From contig JAFCMP010000201.1 of the NCBI GenBank assembly GCA_017506865.1, forward strand, positions 930,001 to 994,000: DNA of 64,000 bases, read 5' to 3'. The notes under the pieces were generated by a model. The model had not been told where the DNA came from. It made no database searches and saw only the letters and a list, made by a program, of their open reading frames with translations. The translations under genes were made by a program, and so were the position numbers. This document shows, piece by piece, positions 23,722 through 34,428 of the stretch (its first letter is position 1; each line of letters starts with the position of its first letter). The DNA comes from Tribonema minus (lineage: Eukaryota > Sar > Xanthophyceae > Tribonematales > Tribonemataceae).

Positions 23722-26700
23722 GCTGCTTGTGTTTGGCTGCGGTGCGCGTTGCACAGGCGGAGCCATCCTCAATGCACGCGATGCCTTGATAACAGTCAGC
23801 AACTCGACCTTCACCAACAACTTCGCCGATTGTGAGTAATGGGATCTCGCTGGCTGGCGTATTGGCAGCACAATGATTGTTTGAGGCATGCCAGCTGTTA
23901 GGTCAGATGGTGCATTTTGCTTTTGTTCATGTTGTACAGCTGCATGTGCTAACTCCTTATGTGCTTGCTTTATTCCGATTGGTGCTTGGCCTCTGCGCAT
24001 ACATGGGGTGACCACTGGCATGCACTGGCGGCGACACCAACGCGATGATCGCAAACTTGACATACATACACGACCGGTCAGTTGGTGAGTAACGCGCGCG
24101 CATTGTTTGCGTATGACATCGGCACTGTATTGACTTTGTGCATTGGTACTTCTATATGATTCCACCTCGTGACACTAAAAATTTGCTCCCCTTTGACAAA
24201 TGCGCACATTCGACTCCCCTCGTCTTTATTGTGTGCCGCCACTTGTTGTTTGGCGGCGGTGTGCATTGCGCAGGTGGGGCCATCCATAATCGCCTCAGCA
24301 CCGCCACAATGGTTCTTTTCTCAACCTTCACCAGCAACTCGGCAGACTGTGAGTGACAGCTTGAGGGCCTCGCTGGCTGCACGTATTGATGACATTCTTG
24401 GTAGTGAGTTTTGGTCTTGGCATCTTGGGCTGCCTGGTGATATCATCTGATGCTTCTGCTCTCTCACTTGATCAGCATATGAACCAACTGCTCAATGCAC
24501 TCTGTGCCGGTTTTGTTGTGCTGTTCGTTGTGGTTGTTGCAACATTGGGTCACTGTCTGTACCGCCAATGGCGCTAACACGACGGTCGCCAACGTTCGAC
24601 AATTTGGCAGCTGGTGAGTGTTGCGCAATTGCTGGTCGCATTCAATGCTGGCACTCAAAAGATCCAGTTTCATGATGGCATCTGCTTGGTCATGTTGTTG
24701 GGACTCAATGACATGTGGAGGTGACAAAAACTCGCGCTGACTCCTGTTCGTCCTTGGTTGTCGCGCCGCGTGTGTCTGTATGTGGTGCACATTACACAGG
24801 TGGGGCCATCTTCAACGACAAATGCAACATGACGGCTGCCAACTCGATGTTTACCAAGAACACGGCATTGTGTGAGTGATCTGGCCTTGATGGTGACACG
24901 AATTGGCAGCGTGCGTGGCAAGTGCACTGCGCACATTAATTGACATCCGGGACCACCTGGTGATGCTGTTGCTCTCGTCTTGTGGCAACAAGCACACGCG
25001 CTAACTTCTGTACTCTCTCTGTGCTCCTCATCTTCTGCCATTTGGTATTGGCTGCGCGGCGGATGTTACAATTTGGGATGGATGGCCACCTACATCAATT
25101 GTTATAACTGCGCCAACATGACGGTTGCCAATTCTTTGGCTTGACATGCGCCAATGACCTGGCAGCTGGTGAGTGTTGCAGACTCTATTGTTGTGTCTCA
25201 TCTTTGCTTGCGCGATTAGCGGTCACTGCGCAATGATCATGTGCTCCTCATAAATACGCTTGGTTGCGCTAGGTTGTGTTTGGTTGACAGCCCGAGGCTT
25301 GCTTACACCCTCCCTGCTTGTCTTGTCACTTGTCTTTTGGCTGCGGCGCATGTTGCCTTGTGGGATGCGCATCTGCTCTGCTGCTCTGACGACGGCGCTG
25401 CAACAACGGTAATCCGCTGTACGTCATGAGCTGGTACAACTTGGCAGACGGTGAGTGACACTGCCTCACTCGACATGCGCGCTTGATGTTGTCAGTGCCT
25501 AGTGCTGGTCGTGGCATTCTCCTGCTAGTAGTAACGGTGTTGCGGTCCTGCTGAAAGGCGTGCACATTGACTCCCTCCATAATTGCTTGTGCCACCGTTT
25601 TGCCTGACTGCGACGCGTGTTGTCCAGGTGGCGTCATCTTCAGTGAACGCAATGACCTGACGGTCGCCAACTCAACATTCAGCAGCAACTCAGCGGGCGG
25701 TGAGTGCTCATGATGGTGGCGGGTCAGTTCCGTTTGTTCTACATTAAATAATGGTTTTTCTGGTGTTGCCCTTTCCCATGAGGAGGGTTGTAGACTGAGA
25801 GGTGGTTGCTGTTGATGTTAATGTTGACCAGTTTTTTGGCCATTGCTAAGCACGGTGATGCAGTCTGTCGGGCAGAGGCCATGGTGCATGTCAATCTTTC
25901 TGTTAAATTGCAGTTTGCCACCAACTGGACCCTCTAGTGAATGGTCACGTAGTAAATGCAGTTTGCCACCGATCGGGACCTCTTGTAAATGATGATGTAG
26001 TGAAGGCAATGATGTGTGCTTTGTGTTTCTGGTGCAGGTGATGGTGGGTGCATATTTGCGCGCGGACCTGGAGTCTTCTTAATCTCCCACACAACTTTTG
26101 CGGGTTGTGGCACTTCGGGCGGCATGGGCGGGGCAATTCTTGCTGGTCAGATGCAGCTGAGCTGCATAAGCTGCACCATAACAAGCAGCACCGCGCTGCA
26201 GGGCGCTGCAATGGTTGTGCACTTGGAAACTTCATATGCAAGGGATCCACGGTCTGTCAGCATGAGTCAGCCCCAGGTCAACGGTGCCAACCCCTTTTCA
26301 AGCATGACAAGCAGGACAGACTCCGAATCGGTGTGGGGCTCCAACTCGCTGATCTGGCTGGCAGCGATGGTTCCTGTGTTCATACACAGCAGCCACTTTG
26401 AAGGCAATTCTGCGACGGCAAGTGGTGATGTTCACGTGCTTGAGAAGTGAGCCTCTGTCAACATGTGGCTTGTGAATGCTGCATTAGACCCCCTGACCCC
26501 CAGAATATGTGATCATACGTAGAGATACCATGGCCTGTCTAACTTCTGCCTTTTGCTAAACTTATTCCAATTAGAACTATTGTCTCTTTGTTCTGCGTGT
26601 CTTGCCTCCTTGGTAGGTGCGTGGCGGAGCAGTATTGATGCTTGGCGAGGTGGACAGCGTCGTCGACAACAGCACTTTCAACAAAAACACCGCTAGAGAC

Positions 26701-29700
26701 GGCGGTGCTCTGGCACTGGCCGGAAACCATTGGCACAACCTGACGCTCAGTAATTGCACGTTCAGTAACAATGAGGCGCTGAGGTAAGAGACTCAGACTC
26801 ATATGCATCTGCACATCCACTGCTGCAGATACCGAATCGAGTCTTTAAGCTGCAATGGGCTGTGCAGTCAACAGCTCCAGCAGCTGCTGTTGTTGGCTCT
26901 TATTTGGCGCAACTCGCCCTAACACATGGCTAGTATCCACGGCAGATGTACATAACTGTTTTGGCTGTCATGATCTCAGAAATACAGATCAGCTCAAGAA
27001 CGCACACTGTCAGGCTATGTAGCTTGCGTCATACTGTCAGTGCTATGTCCTCAATCAGCTATTAGAGCCCAGGGCTGCAGGACCTGACAGTCTTTTTCAA
27101 CATACCCGCAGTCCTCGGCCGTAATGTGATCATTGAGAATGATTTCTGCAGACCAGCAATTCCGGGCAGCCCCTGTACACACTTCAGTGCTATCATAACT
27201 TCATCTGATTCAGCAACACCCAGCAACGAATGTCACTGCCCGAGACACCAGCAGGATGCTCTGCAGATGATGTGCAGCGGAGCGCCTCATTGTTTTTGAG
27301 ATTGTGAAAGTACCGTATATGATGGCGATTAAGACCCCCCTGTGTAGCACTTTTGAGGCCGGATGCGTCACATGATATATATATATGGGGAGCCCGTCTT
27401 GCACCATGTACCCCCCCGCTTAGCGTCTCCGGCACGACGAGATGCGTCTCATGCGCTGGGTCATGGGCATTAAGCCGGGTTCAAAAACGCAACGCACCAA
27501 AGCTTTCACGATAGACGATGCCTAGATTTGGATTGTGTCAGAGGACCAGCTAGAACTGATCGGTCTGTGTACGCTGTCACCCATTTGGAGTGCTTTGGAT
27601 GTGCTGCGGTTTGCACATTGTGTTTTTACTGCGAGTACAAATGCTGCAATGCCTGCAGCAGATGGACAGCAGTGACACATGCAGTGCAAGAAGCCTGTGG
27701 ACATCATGAGCAGTAACATTTCCACCGCCATGGTGCCTCACACTATGCGTCTCTCTGACACACACACACCCCACGGCACTCCTCAAAACTTCAACGGTTC
27801 AATTACTTGAAGTTACGAGGTTGAAGAACGTCATTGACACAGACCTGGGTGTACCAAGGTGCCTGGACTTTAGGTACACAATGGAAATTAGCTTGTTATC
27901 GTATGAATCATGGTCTAAGGGCGTCTCACCCGGTTTGAGTGATGCATATGGGCACTGTGTGCATGTTCACACATGGGGGGGGGGGGGTCTTAATCCATGT
28001 ACCCCCCGTCTTAACGTTTGTTTTCTCCCCAGTGCCTATGACATGGCCTTTAACCCCTCCCGTAATCACCATTCCCTACCCGAAACCATGTGGGGGGCTT
28101 AATCGCCATCGCCTACGGTTCGCACCACGTCAGGTCACTCGGCTGGTGCATCATATCCTACTTAGTGCTGCCCACTAATAGGCTGCAGTTACAGATGCCA
28201 AGCTGTTCAGTCCAGATGTGCTCTTGGGCAAAGCACTTGCGTCTCTTCGAAGCACGTGATCAGTGATTTGCAGTGCATGATTTGACACTTTCCAAATTTA
28301 AAGCTCAAATAGAAGTACTTCGAAGGATATACCTTTGGTTATTGGCAACGAGCTCCTGTCTTCATCCTGGCTTTGTGAAGTGAGCCAAAGGGATGTCAGC
28401 TTTGTGAAGTGAGCCAAAGGGATGTCAGAATACTGGTAGAGATGAGATCCTGTAGGATAGTGTACTACCGTACAGTGCTTTGACCTCAGCCCGGCAGTCT
28501 TGGCATGCTGGGCCCCAGGGTTTGGTTGGCACAGATGCATGTATGCTTCAAAGTGCGCACGTGGTTGATGAGCATTTTCTGGTGGATCATGATGCATGCT
28601 TGACAATGTATAATATAATCACCACAAGTTCATCTGAGCATTTGTACTTTGATGCTTGTTGCTTCACGGTATGCCAATGTGCATAACCCTCAGGGACCCG
28701 GTGTTGCCCAACATGACGTGGGTGTCACATCTACACAATGTCATGTGCTTGTTTCACTACCACAGGGCTGGTGGAGCACTTCAGCTGGATGGGGGTATCT
28801 TGCTTTCCACAGTTACCCTTATCAATAGCACATTCAATGGGAATACAGCCAGCGTTGGCGGTGGCATCATGTTAACGCAGCGCGGTAGGTGGTGAAAAAT
28901 ACCATTGCCATGTTGCTCGCATCATATCTCGAGTCAGCTTTGTGTGCATTCAAATGAGCTATCACTGATGTGGACCTGTGTGACACTCATGTTGGTTAGC
29001 ATGGTATCACTCATCAGCAGGGCACATTATTTAGTAATGACTTGATGCTGACTTGTGCATATCTGCTTCCGCTGCGGAACTGACTCTGCTGCACTCCAAT
29101 ATACTCTGATGACTGCAGCAAGGGCACCGCAGTGGGTGGCAGCTCTGAACAACGCAGTTTTCATTGACAACAAAGCATCCACATGCTATGATGGTGGGTT
29201 TGGATCATCTGCAGAATGGCTGGCCACCGGACGTTCGTGTGCTGATTTCGACGCTGTTCAACAGGTCAGCATCTTGTGGTGCACCACTCTGCCAACATGA
29301 GTTGTCAGTCCATTGCTGCTTGGCATGCCATTACAACAGCAAGCATGACCTTGCCCTTTGTCCTCGCGCTTGACGTCCGAAAATCACGGAGGATTATCCC
29401 CCCCCGCCCCCCCCCCCATCTGGTTGCGCTGCGAGGCCCATGTTGGGAAACGAGGGGTATCATACAGCGTACCCCCGTCTTGCGTTCCTGTTCCTGCAGA
29501 AGAATGCATCGCATGCAATGTAGAAGTAGTACTGTGGGCCCCTAGGGTTGCCAAAACCGTACCTTTTTTACACATATACTCCGTAAATCGTACCGTAATC
29601 TGACCGTAAACTCCTGCCTATTGAGGTTTTGGAGAACTTCGATACCATTTTTTGCGTCTGGCACAGTCAGCCCGAAGATAAACCTCAGGGCACCCGAAGA

Positions 29701-32700
29701 TGGTCAAGATCAGCATGGTTTACGCTACAAATACCGTTGACCGTATTTTTTCAATAATACCGTTTTGGCAACCCTAACTGTGGCACACAAGTTGAACCAG
29801 CAGGCCACAAATTGACGTTCCACTCATGCCCTCGCACATCTGGTTTGAACACCTTCTTAGCACTGCAACCTCATGGCTGCAGAAGGTTTCTGCCGCAACG
29901 CAGGTGGCATAACCTGCTTTTGCTCTGCAGTACAGTTTGTCTGCGCTTTCAAATCTGCCAAAACCACTTTGAAGTTGGCGTAACTCCCCCCTCTTGACTA
30001 CAAGCTAGTCCCACTCTGAGTATTTTTGCGAAAGCGAGGTCACCATGGTGGCTGGGGTCTTCAGTGGACCACTGGTTACCCCCCCCCCCTTACGGGGGCG
30101 GGGCCTGGGTTAAGCTGCACTCAAAGCGTCCTGCCGCAAGCATGAAAGTCAGGCTGAAACGTATCTGAGAACTGCCTAATCCAGCATGGCACAGTAGGGT
30201 GCATTACAGACTCTGTGTTGTCAATTTGGAGTGAAGTCAGCACGAATACAACGTGTACAGGTCGAGACCTGTGCCAGCCTGAGGCGAGCAGCGCCGTAGA
30301 CTGAATAGCGCATTGCACCGATGCATGAAGGAAACAAATTTTCAACATGTGGTGGCACGAGACGCACGAGTCCAATATACTGTCATCGCCACCAAGCCAA
30401 AGCCAGGTTGTGCAGAAGACGTCAATCAGCGCTGCTGTGCAGTCTATGCAACCACTAGTGTAGCTACCACCACCACTGCTACAACGCCACACCTGCGCCG
30501 TGATTATCACTCGGTCCACCGGGACTGCATCTTGCACTGCATCTGTCAAGTCGCCACTTCGACCTGGACTGCATGCACTGCATCTGTAGCACTGCATCAG
30601 ACTTGAGCAGCGCAAAAGCTCAAAACACACACATCATGTGACTCATGCAAAATCAAACTCGAGAGCTGCAGCGCGTCAGCATCAACTGCTGGTGTGCCTT
30701 GCTATCACATGTGTCATCACCACCGTCGTGTGCGTTACCTGCGAAATGCCTCCAACAAAACTCACCAGCCGTGTGTGTATTGGTTCGCGCTACCAAACGC
30801 GGTCAAAAACTTCAAATTTCAACAAAAGAGTTTTGGGTAACGTGGAAGGTTCAACAGATGTGCTTCCCCTTGCAGTGGTTTAGAACAGTCCAAGAATCTA
30901 CGCATGTGCAGGATGTGGACCTGAGGCTCCCGGCCGAAGACCCCCCGCCAACAATCCCATCGTTTGCAACTTGTGCTTGCCCCAGTCTTTCTCAGTTGGG
31001 GACGCACACACACCAGGTCCTCTCTAGGGAGTGTATGAAGATGGGGGGTCTTGTACAAGAGAAGGGTTTTACAGTCCGTGATTTACGGTAGCATCAGACA
31101 AGTACCGCTGAACTCTGAGTGTTGCATACGAAAGCACAAGGGGAATGGTGAGTGAGAGGGTTTGGCACGTTGGCCATCATGCCATCACGGCGGCACGCGC
31201 ATTCCTCTTGCGCATTTGTATGCAACACTCAGTGCGGATCGTCATGACAATAAACTGATACTGGCTAGTCACCAATCCTTGCATTTGTGGGCCTCTGCAG
31301 GCGGTCAGATACAATGGCGATGAGAATGTTCATGCAGGCACCCCCTACTACGAGACACAATCTGGAACGACGCATGTGTGCTGCGGACCAGGCTACGTTG
31401 CCACCGACGCTACATTCTGCGCGCCGTGTAGCACTGGACAGTTTTTCTGCCCACAATACGGCACATTGGTGGAGACCATTACGCTTGCGCCAGGATACTG
31501 GCGTGGTGCTCCACACGTCGCACATGACAACATTACTGTCATAGTGCACGAGTGCTGGAACTCGGCTGCGTGCCGTGGTATGGGAGTGTACTTGCAGAAT
31601 ACACCTACGGAGGACGGAAACGAGTATTGCCAACCTGGCTACCAGGGTCCATGTGAGTGTTTACACATATGCGGACTTTGGGGTTGAGGCCAATTGCTTG
31701 CGCAACATATTAGTGGACGACTGCGAGGAGGCGCCATGTGCCACATGATTCAACATACATCATCAACAGGAGCACCTATTTGACACATGGTGCAGAATAT
31801 CACTGCCGAGTTCTTCAAGCTGTCTGCAATTGTGTGTCTTGTACTTCGAAGTACGTAGCGCTCTGTACATCTGGTGAGTAGGACCTGACCGAAACCACTC
31901 TCTGGCTCTACATACATTACTCATGTGTAGACTGGCATGTGCGGCAATGACTGCAGTGCTGCCAGCCCCCTCCATGACACGAAGCTTGTCCTTGTCTCTG
32001 TTCCGTGTGCATTGCAGACTGCGCCGTATGTAATGCGACCGCTGGATATGTGTCGATGGGCTCCTATCAGTGCGGCCAATGCACAGGCGCTGCTGAAGCT
32101 GCAAGCACTATAGCCCTCATCCTGGCAGGACTTGTGGCAGCAGCAGCAGTAGCTTACCTGCTACCGGCGCATGGAGGCCATGCCCTTCACGATCATCATG
32201 CAACTTCATCGTGGCGTTCTGCGCAACTGCGGGTGAAACGGTCCTGCGGCAAGTTCAAGTTCAACAGCAACTTCCTGCGCGTACCCATCGTCGTCGCACA
32301 GGTGCGCAAAAACTGCGCGGCACTGCGTTTTCGCATGCTGCAAGAGTCACATCTGCCGCAGCATTGCCAAGTCATCACAATCTGCAGTAACTGTGCATGA
32401 TTGTGTCACTGCTGAATACATGGGCAGTAGGCATGTGTGTAGTATTATTGCTGAAGCTCCTGCGCGGTGCTGCGTGTGTTCTGTTGCAGCGAACATGTCT
32501 TGCAGACCAATGGCAAACACGATTGCCGTCAGTGACATACGTCAATGTTGCTCCTTCGCCGCATTATTGTTGCTGCTTTGCCGTTTGCTACGCAGCTCAT
32601 CGCAGGGTTCGTATCCATCACAGGCCTGCAGCTGGCACCGTCATTCGAGTCCTTCATACATCTTTTCACCATTTTACCGGGCTTCTCGTTCACCTTTGGC

Positions 32701-34428
32701 TGCATTTATGATCCGAGGTGCGACGAGCAGCAACGCCAATGTCAAACTTGCTGTGCAGTGTGACGAGCCCAACCTGCTTTATGCAAGAACTGCCCACGGG
32801 GGGTTCTCTGCTGCCAGTGCTTGGCTTGCCTGATATTGTATGTACCTTGTTTGGCATTATTAGCTATTGCCTGCGTGCTGCTGTAGCTGACTTGCGCTCG
32901 TCGTTGCCTGTGTCATGGCCAGTTTCTATCAGAAGCTGCTCTTCGTGACTCTGGCACCGCTGCTGCCCATCCTCTTCCTGGGCCTTTCATGGACATGGAC
33001 TTCACGGACATTCAGGCGACAGAGGCAGCTTCAACCAAGCTCCTGCAGACCTGCAATACTTGCTGCACATGCAGAGGCCTCATGGCGGCATTGGGTTGTC
33101 TTCTTTGCGTGGACTTTCCTCATCTATGGAACCGTTAGTAGCATCTTATTCCAAAGCTTTGCGTGTGAGCAGATCCAGGAGTGGTCCTCACGCCAGTACA
33201 GCTGGTATCTGAGGGCTGACTATTCCATCGTCTGCTACGATAAACGCTACTGGTCCTACGCTGCGTATGCGGCAGTGATGGTGCTGGTGTACCCCGTTGG
33301 CATCCCCATTCTGTACGCATACGTCATTCGTCGCAAACGCTGCGTGAACTTGGAGCGCAAACGGCACAGCGACAACGACACCTCTACTGCGCCAGTCCTG
33401 AACGGCATTGGCAAGTCCAGCTTCCTCATTGCATCCTCCTTTGTGTGGGACCAGTACACGGATGAGGCAGACTGGTGAGAGCTTGCAGAATGCGCGCGTC
33501 GGCTGCTCTTCACTGGCTTCCTGGTGGTGAGCCTTGATGTTGCACTGCAACTGCACTTGTGCGTTCTGAGATGATGGAGTAGTGTTTTTGAATACTTGTA
33601 TAAACTGAAGGTTTAGCTTTAGGTACAGCAATGTTTTAACAACACAACTTTCAATGACTATGTGTATGGGTTGTGCAGTGGTGAGCAACTTACTGTCAGT
33701 GACCGTTGTCATAGAGCTGCCCCAGGGCCATTCCATACATTGTCGAGCACGGTTCCACATACTACTGCATTGAATAAGACCCACCGTGGTGTTTTTGTTG
33801 ATCTCGTGAAAGGTGGTACACGCTGTGTCTGGACCCTTGCGCACCTGCAGCGCAGCTTGTTGTCAATTTTGACCTGGTGCAAAGCATGCAACGTGATGCC
33901 CATGGCATCGTGTCCATTCCTTGGTGAGCATCATTCACGTGTTAATGACCGAAGCATTGACGCTGTCTTTGCCTGCACCCTCTGTCCGCGTCTCAGTTCA
34001 TCTTGCCAGGCACAGGAGGCCAGGCAGCTGTCTCGATGCTGCTGGCTTTCGCGTCAGTCGTCGCAGTTCTGATGGTGCAGCTACACCGGCAACGAGCGAT
34101 GCACTATCAGTACTTCCTAGGAGCACTGATAGTCTTCTTTTCCAGCGTGAATGCACTGCTCCTGAAGGTGGATGTTTCTGCAGACAATGCGCAGTCACAG
34201 GTGGTGATTGGGATTCTGCTCATAACGCTGAGCGTTGTGCTCATTGGCGCAGTTGTGGTTAGCAGCTTGTACGGGGTTGCTGTGGAGCTAAATGCTAGAA
34301 CCTCGCTGCGCAACGTGTCGGAAGCAGGTGAACGTGCCCGTCGCAGCAGGAGCAGCACTACTGTTCACCAGACATTATTAGTACTACCAAACAGAGCACC
34401 ACTGCACAGCGACAATGTTTTACTTTAG
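16197..34428 (+). CDS. Pmp-like beta-helix ectodomain with Cys-rich module and multi-pass membrane domain
   Basis: Exons in phase: 16197-16674, 19208-19279, 19770-19844, 20589-20663, 23208-23282, 23757-23831, 24274-24348, 24800-24871, 25628-25699, 26038-26435, 26617-26783, 28766-28884, 29119-29264, 31301-31652, 32018-32301, 32596-32717, 32923-33526, 33851-33923, 34010-34428; 1251 codons including the stop. The start gives a clear signal peptide (MLSLALAAFVVLLALFVG). Repeated GGAI-x-N ... S-T-F-x-x-N motifs are those of Pmp/parallel beta-helix proteins. A Cys-rich block follows (CCGPGY, CAPCSTGQF, PGYWRG, CQPGYQGP), then hydrophobic segments including VYPVGIPILYAYVIRR, as in stramenopile Pmp-repeat membrane proteins. 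Likely a surface adhesin or sensor. An in-frame TGA at 33476-33478 precedes conserved ECARRLLFTGFLV, so the allele may be truncated. The exon ends at 26435 and the exon 33851-33923 are least certain. Confidence 0.75.
16990..17560. other. A/T-rich island in the first intron, with a minus-strand ORF at 17029-17229
   Basis: This segment is far richer in A/T than its surroundings, with runs of A and T. On the minus strand it holds a 66-codon ORF whose C-terminal half has a basic cluster (SPNKRIRLGEG). The ORF has no recognised homologue. It may be a fragment of an inserted element or of organellar or viral DNA, but the sequence does not decide. No inverted repeats or target duplication were found at its edges. 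Confidence 0.5.
20965..23207. other. 2.2 kb interruption of the exon array
   Basis: No Pmp-type exon or decayed copy is visible here. Poly-G tracts occur at about 21243-21264 and 22037-22050, and AACTTCAA/TTGAAGTT-type motifs are frequent at 21600-21790. This could be an insertion that split the array, but I found no terminal repeats or coding capacity. Confidence 0.45.
23688..23722 (+). repeat. (CTG)n microsatellite
   Basis: About ten CTG units lie in the intron just upstream of the exon at 23757. They overlap the polypyrimidine region before its acceptor, so length variation could affect splicing. Confidence 0.8.
27312..28120. mobile_element. Segment bounded by imperfect inverted repeats
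   Basis: The left arm at about 27312-27340 (ACCGTATATGATGGCGATTA then AGACCCCCC) is inverted at about 28088-28117 (GGGGGGCTTAATCGCCATCG then CCTACGGT). The segment lies in an intron and has no credible ORF. Related C-rich motifs (CATGTACCCCCC followed by a CTTA-type sequence) recur inside it at about 27405 and 28000, and near 29470. No clear target duplication is seen. Confidence 0.4.
29545..29774. mobile_element. MITE with TA target duplication (Tc1/mariner-like)
   Basis: A 230 bp segment starts GGGTTGCCAAAACCGTA and ends TACCGTTTTGGCAACCC. The terminal inverted repeats match at all but one of 17 positions and are flanked by TA on both sides (29543-29544 and 29775-29776). The interior is A/T-richer and repeats further ACCGTA-like motifs. 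No ORF is present, so it is non-autonomous. It sits in the intron between exons 29119-29264 and 31301-31652. Confidence 0.7.
33476..33478 (+). other. In-frame TGA within the conserved membrane domain
   Basis: The frame reads ...DEADW, TGA, ELAECARRLLFTGFLV. The residues after the stop match a conserved segment of this protein family, where an aromatic residue is expected at the stop position. The bases 33475-33488 look like a 14 nt intron (GTGAGA...TTGCAG), but removing them still yields TGA. Confidence 0.7.

Larger units (their letters stand above)
18981..25699 (+). repeat. Tandem exon array: intact and decayed Pmp exons alternating about every 275 bp
   Basis: Intact phase 1-1 exons of 72 or 75 nt begin at 19208, 19770, 20589, 23208, 23757, 24274, 24800 and 25628. 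Between them lie decayed relatives at about 18981, 19487, 20081, 20340, 20878, 23479, 24028, 24549, 25078 and 25352. The decayed copies keep the middle and end of the coil and a GTGAGT/GTAAGT-like donor but lack the (C)AG acceptor and the GGGGCCATC start. Copy-to-copy spacing is mostly 246-289 bp. The copy at 20878-20964 is open throughout but has CG where the acceptor AG should be. Confidence 0.8.

Noticed and set aside
29499-29545. Cys-containing exon (ECIACNVEV) in the Pmp-like gene
   Set aside because: Exons 29119-29264 and 31301-31652 join directly in phase; this stretch would break that and runs into the TA-flanked element.
33475-33488. A 14 nt intron (GTGAGAGCTTGCAG) to remove the TGA
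   Set aside because: Far too short for a spliceosomal intron, and the joined codon is again TGA.
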